Positions 5,947-11,547 of a stretch of DNA of 11,547 nt are shown here, piece after piece. Numbering within the stretch: the first letter of the stretch is position 1; every line of letters starts with the position of its first letter. The notes below the pieces were generated by a model, which saw only the letters and a program-made list of their open reading frames with translations, did no database searches and had not been told where the DNA came from. A program made the translations under genes and the position numbers. The stretch comes from Nitrospirota bacterium (lineage in GTDB: Bacteria; Nitrospirota; Nitrospiria; JACQBZ01), in the NCBI GenBank assembly GCA_016198945.1, contig JACQHO010000148.1, positions 1 to 11,547 on the forward strand. Direction: 5' to 3'.

Positions 5947-6915
5947 TTATCCCGCCAAGGTCCCGACCAGGGCCAGCCTCGACAGATCCAGTCTCTTTTG
6001 TTTTTGCCACGTTTCGGGGAAGGGCGTCAGTACAACGGCGTTATTGACTTCGCCCGCCATCATCCCGGTCTTTCCCTCCAGCAACGCCTCGGCCGCCGCG
6101 GCCCCCAGGCGGGAGGCCAGCACGCGGTCCTTCGCCGTCGGCGGGCCGCCGCGCTGGACATGGCCCAGAATCACAACACGGGATTCCATCCCCACATTGG
6201 ACTTCACCCGGTTCGCGATCGTGAAGGCCACGCCGGGTTCGTCAATTTCCGCCACGATCACAATGCTGCTGCTCTTTCCCCGGCGATGACTGTCGCCCAA
6301 CGTCTTGCAGAGCTGATCCAGATCGGTCGGGGCCTCCGGCACGATCACGGCCTCGGCGCCCCCGGCCAGACCGACCTCCAGCGCCAGAAATCCGGTCCGG
6401 TGGCCCATCACCTCGACAAGAAAAAGCCGCTCGTGCGAGGCGGCGGTGTCCCGAATCCGGTCGATCGCCTCCAGGGCCGTGTTGACGGCCGTGTCAAACC
6501 CGATCGAAAAATCCGTCCCGTAGAGATCATTGTCAATCGTGCCGGGGATGCCCACGGCCCGGATCCCGCTCTCCTCGATCAGGTCCTGCGCGCCGCGGAA
6601 ACTCCCCTCCCCGCCGATGATGATCAGGCCGTCCACACCGGAGGCCTTCAGGACCTCGATCGCCTTGCGCCGGCCGTCCGCTTTTTTAAATTCCGGGGAC
6701 CGCGAGGTTCCCAGAAACGTCCCGCCGCGCTGGATGATGTTCGCCACCGCGCGCGGATCCAGCGGCATCTGATCCCCGGCCATCAGGCCGGTGAATCCGC
6801 GCCGGAAACCGATCACACGCAGACCGCGCGCCGTCCCGGTCCTCACCACGGCCCGAATACAGGCATTCATGCCCGGCGCGTCCCCGCCGCTGGTCAGCAC
6901 CGCAATCGTTTTCAT
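5947..6915 (-). CDS. pfkA: 6-phosphofructokinase, group I
   Basis: The 322-residue protein phosphorylates fructose 6-phosphate to the 1,6-bisphosphate, the committed step of glycolysis. It begins MKTIAVLTSGGDAPGMN, the family's ATP-binding start. The catalytic segment PGTIDNDLYGTD carries the base Asp128, VEVMGHRTG and the GG-E-G-S-F-R-G phosphate loop are present, and GMESRVVILGHVQRGGPP with its Arg and His residues forms the sugar-phosphate site. The glycine that marks ATP-dependent enzymes (E. coli Gly104) is kept, but the residue before it, normally aspartate (E. coli Asp103), is Glu103 here. MG-H replaces the usual MG-R. ATP use is likely but not certain. It is first in the pfkA-fbaB-DUF3870 unit and diverges from glgC. 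A near-consensus promoter ends only about 20 bp upstream. Confidence 0.94.
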   Translation of the reverse strand: MKTIAVLTSGGDAPGMNACIRAVVRTGTARGLRVIGFRRGFTGLMAGDQMPLDPRAVANIIQRGGTFLGTSRSPEFKKADGRRKAIEVLKASGVDGLIIIGGEGSFRGAQDLIEESGIRAVGIPGTIDNDLYGTDFSIGFDTAVNTALEAIDRIRDTAASHERLFLVEVMGHRTGFLALEVGLAGGAEAVIVPEAPTDLDQLCKTLGDSHRRGKSSSIVIVAEIDEPGVAFTIANRVKSNVGMESRVVILGHVQRGGPPTAKDRVLASRLGAAAAEALLEGKTGMMAGEVNNAVVLTPFPETWQKQKRLDLSRLALVGTLAG

Positions 6916-6933
6916 CGCCCCATCCCCTGCTCG

Positions 6934-6963
6934 GTTATAACAAACTTCTCAGAGAACTGTCAA
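6934..6963 (-). promoter_or_regulatory. Sigma70-type promoter of pfkA operon
   Basis: On the minus strand a perfect -35 TTGACA (6958-6963) is followed by an 18-bp spacer and TATAAC (6934-6939), five of six for the -10. The start would fall near 6927, leaving a leader of only about 11-12 bases with the purine-rich GGGGATGGGG before the ATG at 6915. Confidence 0.65.
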
Positions 6964-6987
6964 TCGAGCAAGGTCGCTCCTTGACAG
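6957..6987. promoter_or_regulatory. Dyad between divergent pfkA and glgC promoters
   Basis: CTGTCAA (6957-6963) and TTGACAG (6981-6987) are perfect inverted arms. Inside them GAGC-AAGGTC-GCTC forms a second, nested dyad. The outer arms are at the same time the -35 boxes of the two divergent promoters, so a dimeric regulator bound here would affect both operons. This is a candidate operator by symmetry only. Confidence 0.4.
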
Positions 6988-7010
6988 ACGGGCCGGTAAT
7001 AAGGTTAGAT
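6981..7010 (+). promoter_or_regulatory. Candidate promoter of glgC operon
   Basis: A perfect -35 TTGACA (6981-6986) is followed after 17-18 bp by GTTAGAT (7004-7010), a poor -10. The weak -10 suggests dependence on an activator, or that the true -10 belongs to another sigma factor. The leader to the glgC ATG at 7046 would be about 30 bases and has no strong Shine-Dalgarno sequence. Confidence 0.4.
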
Positions 7011-7045
7011 AAGGCGGAATTTAACCTGCGCCGAATCGAGCCTTT

Positions 7046-8263
7046 ATGCGAAATGTCCTGGCCTTGATCCTTGCGGGGGGCAAGGGAGCGCGTCTTTCAC
7101 CCCTGACATTGAATCGCGCCAAACCGGCCGTCCCATTCGGCGGGCATTACCGGATTATCGACTTCACACTGAGCAACTGCCTGAACTCCGGAATTCGCAA
7201 GATGGCCGTGCTCACCCAGTACAAATCCCTCTCGTTGGATCGCCATCTCCGGATGGGTTGGAGCGTCGTGAATCCCGAGCTGGGCGAGTTCCTGATCTCC
7301 GTCCCCCCGCAGCAGCGGGTCGGCCAGGACTGGTATCGCGGCACGGCCGACGCCGTTTTCCAGAACCTCTATTTCGTCCAACAGGAAAACCCGGAACATC
7401 TGTTCGTCTTATCCGGCGATCACATCTATAAGATGGATTATGCCGAGATGTTGTCTTACCACGAGCAGAACCGGGCCGATGTGACGCTGGCCACGATCGA
7501 GGTGGACCAGCCTTCGGCCTCGCGATTCGGGATTGTGGAAATGGACGAGGATCACCGCGTCCGCGGCTTTGAGGAAAAACCCAAGGAACCCAAATCCCGC
7601 TTACAAACACGACCGGTCTGTCACGCCTCGATGGGGGTTTATTTGTTCAATGTCAAAACGATGGAGAACTACCTGAAGGGAGACGCCGATCGGCCGACCG
7701 AGCATGACTTCGGCCGAAACATCCTTCCGCAAATGGTCAAGGATACCCGGGTGTTCGGCTATGAATTTATGGACAAAAATAAAAAGACGGTCAACTACTG
7801 GCGGGACATCGGCACGCTTGACGCTTATTGGGAGGCGAACATGGATCTCGTCTCAGTCGAACCCCTCTTCAACCTTTACGACCAGGACTGGCCGGTCCGA
7901 ACCTACCACGGCCAGTATCCGCCGGCCAAGTTCGTCTTCGCGCAGGAGTCAAAGGGCGGGCGGATGGGGCTCGCGCTGGATTCGATTATCTGCAACGGCT
8001 GCATCATCAGCGGCGCCCGGGTCCAGCGCTCGGTCGTCTCTCCCAACGTCCGGGTCGAGGACTACAGCTTCGTCGAGGATTCGGTCATCATGGAAAACGT
8101 GACGATCGGGCGGCACTGCCGCATCCGGAAGGCCATCCTGGACAAAGATGTCCATCTTCCGGAAAAAACCGAGATCGGGTATGACGCCGAAAGCGATAAA
8201 AAACGGTTCCTGGCGATGGAATCCGGAATCGTGGTCGTCACAAAGGAGATGATCACGGCTTGA
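7046..8263 (+). CDS. glgC: Glucose-1-phosphate adenylyltransferase (ADP-glucose pyrophosphorylase)
   Basis: The 405-residue enzyme makes ADP-glucose from glucose 1-phosphate and ATP, the entry step of glycogen synthesis. The N-terminal nucleotidyltransferase domain shows LAGGKGARLSPLTLNRAKPA (residues 9-28), RIIDFTLSNCLNSGI, WYRGTADAVFQN, SGDHIYKMDY with the metal-binding Asp125, and GFEEKP with Lys178 at the glucose 1-phosphate site. NYWRDIGTLDAYWEANMDL and PPAKFVF mark the junction to a left-handed beta-helix domain (from about residue 310, SIICNGCIISGARVQRSVVS). The length is normal. It heads a tight operon, overlapping the next gene by four bases. In this family activity is usually controlled by glycolytic intermediates, which fits its place opposite pfkA and fbaB. 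Confidence 0.96.
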   Translation: MRNVLALILAGGKGARLSPLTLNRAKPAVPFGGHYRIIDFTLSNCLNSGIRKMAVLTQYKSLSLDRHLRMGWSVVNPELGEFLISVPPQQRVGQDWYRGTADAVFQNLYFVQQENPEHLFVLSGDHIYKMDYAEMLSYHEQNRADVTLATIEVDQPSASRFGIVEMDEDHRVRGFEEKPKEPKSRLQTRPVCHASMGVYLFNVKTMENYLKGDADRPTEHDFGRNILPQMVKDTRVFGYEFMDKNKKTVNYWRDIGTLDAYWEANMDLVSVEPLFNLYDQDWPVRTYHGQYPPAKFVFAQESKGGRMGLALDSIICNGCIISGARVQRSVVSPNVRVEDYSFVEDSVIMENVTIGRHCRIRKAILDKDVHLPEKTEIGYDAESDKKRFLAMESGIVVVTKEMITA

Positions 8264-9123
8264 GACGCGTCCGCCGACCCTCCCCTTCAAAGCCCTCCCG
8301 GCCCAAATCCGCCCGTCCGGCGAAGGGCCGCCGCGCCGAGCTTTTGGCTCGGGCCCGATCGTTCGGAATCAAGGGCCGGCACCGGATGACCCTTACGCAG
8401 TTGATCCGCGCGCTGGCGCCATTCCTGAAAGAACCGGACGCCCCGGCGCCGTCCCTCCCGACATCCCCTCCGCCCTCACGATCGAAACGATACGAGGATC
8501 TGCCGTGGTCGTACGGCGAGACCGAGCTGGTCTTGATGCCGGTGGATCCTTTCCTGATCCATGCCTATTGGGATTTTTCCCCCGAGGACTGGCAGGCCGT
8601 CTGCGCCCGCCGACAACCGGTCGTTCTTCGGATTTACGATGTCACGATGATCGAATTCAACGGGACCAACGCACACCATTTCTTCGACCTGCCCGTCACG
8701 CTTGAAACCCAGAACTGGTACGCCCGCCTCTGGAGCGCCGAGAAATCCCTCTGCGCCGATCTTGGATGGCCGCTCCCGGACGGATCGTTTGAGACCCTCG
8801 TCCGTTCCAATGTCATCCAGACCCCCCGCGCCGGGGTCTCGATCTTTGAAGAAGCCCGGTGGCTCCAGGTTCAACCCGAGCCGTCCCGACGCTCGGCCCG
8901 GCCGATTCACGGCAAAGCGGCCCTCCGAAAACCGACCCCGAAATACGGGAAGGAACCGATATCCCTCCGCCGGGTCGTTGGGCCGAAAGATCTTCCTCGG
9001 GAAAAACAGACCGCTTTCTGGCGGCGGCTTGAACACCAGACGGCCGAAATCACCGGCGACGGAACCGCCGATTTTTCTTCCGCGCGGATTCGGCCGATCA
9101 CCCCGCCCAAAACACCGGCCTGA
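8260..9123 (+). CDS. DUF4912 protein with N-terminal Rho_N/SAP-like helix pair
   Basis: The 287-residue product starts at a TTG that overlaps the glgC stop (TTGA), with AAGGAG (8243-8248) eleven bases upstream; no better in-frame start exists before Met43. Residues 1-25 are very basic. Residues 26-55 (RAELLARARSFGIKGRHRMTLTQLIRAL) look like a Rho N-terminal or SAP-like two-helix unit, often nucleic-acid binding. A proline-rich linker follows, then the DUF4912 domain (about 78-205): LPWSYGETELVLMPVDPFL, IHAYWDF, WYARLWSAEKSLCADLGWPL and a final FETLVRSNVIQTPR. The last 80 residues are basic and of low complexity. No signal peptide or membrane helix is seen. The function is unknown; the position between glgC and the branching enzyme suggests a role in glycogen metabolism or its control. 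Confidence 0.85.
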   Translation: MRRVRRPSPSKPSRPKSARPAKGRRAELLARARSFGIKGRHRMTLTQLIRALAPFLKEPDAPAPSLPTSPPPSRSKRYEDLPWSYGETELVLMPVDPFLIHAYWDFSPEDWQAVCARRQPVVLRIYDVTMIEFNGTNAHHFFDLPVTLETQNWYARLWSAEKSLCADLGWPLPDGSFETLVRSNVIQTPRAGVSIFEEARWLQVQPEPSRRSARPIHGKAALRKPTPKYGKEPISLRRVVGPKDLPREKQTAFWRRLEHQTAEITGDGTADFSSARIRPITPPKTPA

Positions 9124-9130
9124 CGCCACG

Positions 9131-10711
9131 ATGCCGATCGGTTATCTCAGCCTGGTTCTCCATTGTCACCTTCCGTATGTGAGGCATCCGGAGCATGACT
9201 ACTTTCTGGAGGAGAACTGGTTCTACGAAGCCGTCACGGATACCTATCTTCCGCTTCTGGAAGTCTTTGAGGGGCTGGTTCGCGACGGGATTCCGTTTCG
9301 GCTGACCTTGTCGCTCTCCCCGACCTTGATCTCCATGATGGCCGATCCGCTTCTCCAGGCCCGCTATCTGCGACATCTCGATCGTCTGATCGACTTATCC
9401 GAGAAAGAACTCGACCGGACATCCCATCAACCGGATTTTTATTCCGTCGCCCGGATGTATCACGACCGGTTTACCCGGAGCCGCAACCGGTTCCAGAACC
9501 GGTACGCCTCCAATCTCCTGCCGGCCTTCCGTCGTCTGGAGGAGCAGGGCGTTCTTGAGATCATCACGGCCGCCGCGACCCACGGCTATCTCCCGCTCCT
9601 GAGCGTGCGGCCCTTCGCCGTGCGGACACAGATTATGGCCGCGGCCGATTATTTCCAACGCTCCATGGGCCGTTCCCTGGAAGGCCTCTGGCTTCCCGAA
9701 TGCGGCTATTATCCCGGACTGGATTCCGTGCTCCGCGAGGCCGGCATCCGGTATTTCTTTGTCGAGACGCATGGACTGGCCTATGCACAGCCCCGCCCCC
9801 GCTACGGCATCTATGCCCCCGTTTATTGTCCGACCGGCATGGCGGCCTTCGCCCGGGACATCGAGTCCTCCAAGCAGGTCTGGAGCGCCGAAGAGGGCTA
9901 CCCCGGTGATTACGACTACCGTGAATACTATCGCGATATCGGCTTCGAGCTTCCGATGGACTATATCCGTCCCTACATCCATCCCGACGGCATCCGGATC
10001 AACACCGGGATCAAATATTACCGTATCACGGGCCAGACGAACGACAAGCAGGTTTATCATCCCTTGCGGGCGGCCGAAAAAACGGCCGAGCATGCCGGAA
10101 ATTTCCTGTTCAACCGGCAGCGGCAGATCGAGCATCTTGCCTCCACAATGGACCGGCCGCCGCTTCTGGTCGCGCCGTACGACGCCGAGCTGTACGGCCA
10201 TTGGTGGTTTGAAGGGCCGGAATGGATCAACATGCTGATTCGAAAGCTGGCCTGCGACCAGGACATCGTGGAACTGATCACGCCATCGGACTATCTTGAG
10301 AAATTTCCGGTCAACCAGGAAGCCGTGCCGAGCGCTTCCAGCTGGGGAAACAAAGGGTACAGCGACGTCTGGCTCAACGGCCGGAACGACTGGGTCTGGC
10401 GCCATCTCCACAAGGCCGCGCGCCGGATGGAAGAACTGGTCCGGAAGCATCCAAACGCAAATGGAGCAACGCGACGCGCGCTGAACCAGGCCGTTCGTGA
10501 ATTATTGCTGGCCCAAAGCTCCGACTGGCCCTTCATGATGAAGACCGGCCAGCAGTCGGACTACGCCGTCAAGCGGTTCAAGGATCATGTTCTGCGCTTC
10601 ACGCGGCTCGCGGATGAGATCGAATCGGGCTCGGTGGATGAGGGGTGGCTGAAGGAGATGGAAGAGCGGGACAATCTTTTTCCGGATCTGGATTACAGGC
10701 GGTTTCGTTAA
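9131..10711 (+). CDS. GH57 1,4-alpha-glucan branching enzyme (DUF1957 type)
   Basis: The 526-residue protein begins MPIGYLSLVLHCHLPYVRHP, the typical opening of GH57 branching enzymes with the HxH motif (His11, His13). The nucleophile is expected at Glu190 in WLPECGYYPG and the acid/base at Asp351 in APYDAELYGHWWFEGPEW, matching the Glu183/Asp353 pair of the Thermus thermophilus enzyme (about 520 residues). The C-terminal helical part contains SSWGNKGYSDVWLNGRNDWV and HLHKAARRMEELV. It would cut alpha-1,4 glucan and rejoin pieces by alpha-1,6 bonds in the cytoplasm. The frame is open much further upstream, but that stretch is out-of-frame DUF4912 coding. The ATG follows the DUF4912 stop by seven bases without a Shine-Dalgarno site, so coupled translation is likely. 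An alpha-amylase of the same family is the main alternative. Confidence 0.93.
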   Translation: MPIGYLSLVLHCHLPYVRHPEHDYFLEENWFYEAVTDTYLPLLEVFEGLVRDGIPFRLTLSLSPTLISMMADPLLQARYLRHLDRLIDLSEKELDRTSHQPDFYSVARMYHDRFTRSRNRFQNRYASNLLPAFRRLEEQGVLEIITAAATHGYLPLLSVRPFAVRTQIMAAADYFQRSMGRSLEGLWLPECGYYPGLDSVLREAGIRYFFVETHGLAYAQPRPRYGIYAPVYCPTGMAAFARDIESSKQVWSAEEGYPGDYDYREYYRDIGFELPMDYIRPYIHPDGIRINTGIKYYRITGQTNDKQVYHPLRAAEKTAEHAGNFLFNRQRQIEHLASTMDRPPLLVAPYDAELYGHWWFEGPEWINMLIRKLACDQDIVELITPSDYLEKFPVNQEAVPSASSWGNKGYSDVWLNGRNDWVWRHLHKAARRMEELVRKHPNANGATRRALNQAVRELLLAQSSDWPFMMKTGQQSDYAVKRFKDHVLRFTRLADEIESGSVDEGWLKEMEERDNLFPDLDYRRFR

Positions 10712-10715
10712 ACGC

Positions 10716-10805
10716 TTAACCCATTTTATTAGCCAACCATTCTTGTCGACTGATTCCGGCTTGTCTTAAGATTCGGGACAAGAGCGGTACACCAATGTCT
10801 CCTCG
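10716..10805 (-). pseudogene. Remnant of a hicA-type toxin gene (C-terminal end only)
   Basis: Read on the minus strand, the frame ending at TAA (10716-10718) encodes RGDIGVPLLSRILRQAGISR followed by QEWLANKMG. This closely resembles the end of HicA mRNA-interferase toxins, which typically finish G-x-L-x-[SR]-I-[LI]-[RK]-Q-A-G-[IL]-[ST]-x-[ED]-[EF]. The N-terminal half with the catalytic histidine is missing: just upstream the frame runs into the GGTG hairpin at 10808-10826 and reaches a stop at 10863-10865. There is no start codon with a ribosome site and no hicB antitoxin partner, so it should be inactive. The assignment rests on about 28 residues. Confidence 0.45.
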
Positions 10806-10807
10806 TG

Positions 10808-10826
10808 AAAGGTGCCTGTCACCTTT
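10808..10826. repeat. AAAGGTG-CCTGT-CACCTTT hairpin (REP-like)
   Basis: AAAGGTG (10808-10814) and CACCTTT (10820-10826) are perfect inverted arms around CCTGT. The same word, or its CCTGA variant, is in my recollection a common interspersed palindrome in environmental bacterial genomes, sometimes near Y1/RAYT transposases. No transposase is in this window. Confidence 0.55.
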
Positions 10827-10948
10827 TGAAGTGGAAGTTATTGATATTAATGAGGGCGAGTTTCATTTCATTGATCCATGCCAGCCATGCCGTTTTAACA
10901 ATTTGTCATACCGAGGCCGGTTAGGTCGATGCACGTCGGTTCTCGTAA

Positions 10949-10969
10949 GGGCGAGGCGGCGCCTCGCCC
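10949..10969. repeat. GGGCG-family palindrome, copy 1
   Basis: GGGCGAGGCG (10949-10958) and CGCCTCGCCC (10960-10969) are perfect 10-bp arms around a single G, followed by CTA. The outer pentamer GGGCG/CGCCC is shared with the next two palindromes; the inner arm is AGGCG/CGCCT. Confidence 0.8.
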
Positions 10970-11003
10970 CTATCCATGACCAAGTCCACGACCGAAACAA
11001 ACA

Positions 11004-11024
11004 GGGCGACCCACCGGGTCGCCC
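11004..11024. repeat. GGGCG-family palindrome, copy 2
   Basis: GGGCGACCC (11004-11012) and GGGTCGCCC (11016-11024) are perfect 9-bp arms around ACC, followed by CTAC. The outer arms match copy 1, and the inner arm is ACCC/GGGT. Confidence 0.8.
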
Positions 11025-11046
11025 CTACAAAAACCATCGCGTGACC

Positions 11047-11076
11047 TGTAGGGGCGTACGGCCGTACGCCCCTACA
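11047..11076. repeat. Perfect 30-bp palindrome, copy 3 of the GGGCG family
   Basis: TGTAGGGGCGTACGG (11047-11061) is followed directly by its exact reverse complement (11062-11076) with no spacer. It includes the GTAGGGGCG/CGCCCCTAC ends of which copies 1 and 2 show parts; its inner arm is TACGG/CCGTA. It lies three bases from the glgA stop codon and probably acts as its transcript end structure. Confidence 0.85.
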
Positions 11077-11079
11077 TTT

Positions 11080-11547
11080 CTATATACGTTGCGCCTTGTC
11101 CGGCTTGACGGCCTTCTCGATGGCGAAGTGATACAGCTTCTCGTATTCTTTGGCCGAGCGGTCCCAGGAAAAGTCGGCCGACATTCCGGCGCGCATCATC
11201 CGATACCACTGATTTTTCTCACGATAGGTTTTCAGTGCCGATCGCACCGCGTCCAGAAGCTCACGCGCGCTCGCCCGCTCGAACACAAACCCGGTCGCCG
11301 TTCCGGCCTCGATATTGGACGGGGTCGCGTCCACCACGGTATCGGCCAGTCCGCCGGTCTTGCGGACGATCGGGACTGTTCCGTACCGAAGGCTGTACAT
11401 CTGGTTCAACCCGCAGGGTTCGTAACGGGACGGCATCAGAAAAAGATCCGCGCCGGCCTCGATCCGATGGGCCAGCGGCTCGTCGAACTGGATCCGGACG
11501 GACAGCTTCTCGGAATAACGGCGCATCGCGGCTTTGAGCTTCTGCTC
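11080..11547 (-). CDS. glgA: Glycogen synthase, C-terminal part (5' end outside window)
   Basis: The last 155 residues are visible; the frame is open to the right edge and stops at TAG 11080-11082. The segment AGADLFLMPSRYEPCGLNQ, followed by YGTVPIVRKTGGLADTV, is the GT5 signature that holds the catalytic E-x7-E type region and the ADP-glucose site. FDEPLAHRIEAGAD precedes it, and FSWDRSAKEYEKLY is the usual end helix. The enzyme adds glucose from ADP-glucose to the non-reducing ends of alpha-1,4 glucan. It converges on the glgC-DUF4912-branching enzyme operon, so the synthase would be transcribed separately from the enzymes that supply its substrate and branch its product. Cellular starch synthases of the same family share these motifs, but in this context GlgA is the natural reading. 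Confidence 0.95.
   Translation of the reverse strand, partial: EQKLKAAMRRYSEKLSVRIQFDEPLAHRIEAGADLFLMPSRYEPCGLNQMYSLRYGTVPIVRKTGGLADTVVDATPSNIEAGTATGFVFERASARELLDAVRSALKTYREKNQWYRMMRAGMSADFSWDRSAKEYEKLYHFAIEKAVKPDKAQRI

Larger units (their letters stand above)
10712..11079. other. Structured non-coding region between convergent glycogen genes
   Basis: These 368 bases separate the branching-enzyme stop from the glgA stop. They hold the hicA remnant, one GGTG-CCTGT-CACC hairpin, and three palindromes that end in GCCCCTA. The stretch 10828-10948 is more AT-rich and has no recognisable gene or homology. There is no T-run that would make a conventional terminator; the palindromes may stop transcription from both sides. 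Confidence 0.6.

Noticed and set aside
5998..6984. 328-codon plus-strand frame opposite pfkA
   Set aside because: It is a shadow of a gene with full phosphofructokinase motifs; the product is low-complexity and rich in His, Gly and Arg.
8702..9130. N-terminal extension of the branching-enzyme frame
   Set aside because: It overlaps DUF4912 coding in another frame and encodes Arg/Pro-rich text; GH57 branching enzymes start at the M-x-x-G-Y-L motif found at 9131.
9395..10450. 351-codon minus-strand frame opposite the branching enzyme
   Set aside because: It has no domain and no start context; the opposite strand carries both GH57 catalytic motifs.
10949..11076. Possible CRISPR-like array
   Set aside because: The three units differ inside, are palindromic throughout, have unequal spacing and no uniform repeat; no cas gene is nearby.
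10795..11547. Plus-strand frame open from ATG 10795 to the window edge
   Set aside because: It runs through palindromes and then antisense to glgA; no domain, no ribosome site.

Overview
The window looks like chromosomal DNA from a GC-rich, probably Gram-negative environmental bacterium. The Gram-negative reading rests on a lipoprotein signal and the tail of a di-haem cytochrome c peroxidase. An archaeal-type class I aldolase, a GH57 (not GH13) glycogen branching enzyme and a DUF4912 protein in one neighbourhood would fit Nitrospirota or a similar deep-branching phylum. That placement is an inference; no rRNA or marker gene is present to fix it.

Layout. Bases 1-194 hold the C-terminus of a di-haem cytochrome c peroxidase (+). 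A minus-strand series follows: a membrane-anchored protein built of 23-residue repeats (238-780), a VIT/CCC1-type iron/manganese transporter with a ferritin-like N-terminus (1016-2059), a small lipoprotein (2102-2512) and an ACSF2/FadD-like acyl-CoA synthetase (2612-4324). Bases 4350-4443 hold two interleaved inverted repeats, one base from the 3' end of a tRNA-Arg(CCT) gene (4445-4518, minus). Further along the minus strand lie a DUF3870 protein (4608-4958), class I fructose-bisphosphate aldolase (5005-5928) and 6-phosphofructokinase (5947-6915). These read as a pfkA-fbaB-DUF3870(-tRNA) transcription unit.

A 130-bp intergenic region with two back-to-back TTGACA -35 boxes separates this glycolytic unit from a plus-strand glycogen operon: glgC (7046-8263), a DUF4912 protein (8260-9123) and a GH57 branching enzyme (9131-10711). 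The C-terminus of glycogen synthase (glgA, 11080-11547, minus) converges on it from the right edge. Glucose-1-phosphate activation, chain elongation and branching are therefore all encoded here, opposite two enzymes of sugar-phosphate breakdown, so the shared control region may sit at a storage/consumption switch.

The 368-bp gap between the convergent genes is full of structure. It holds a probable remnant of a hicA toxin gene, a GGTG-CCTGT-CACC hairpin, and three palindromes of one family whose outer GGGCG/CGCCC arms are constant while the inner arms differ but remain complementary. No CRISPR array, intact insertion sequence or prophage was seen.
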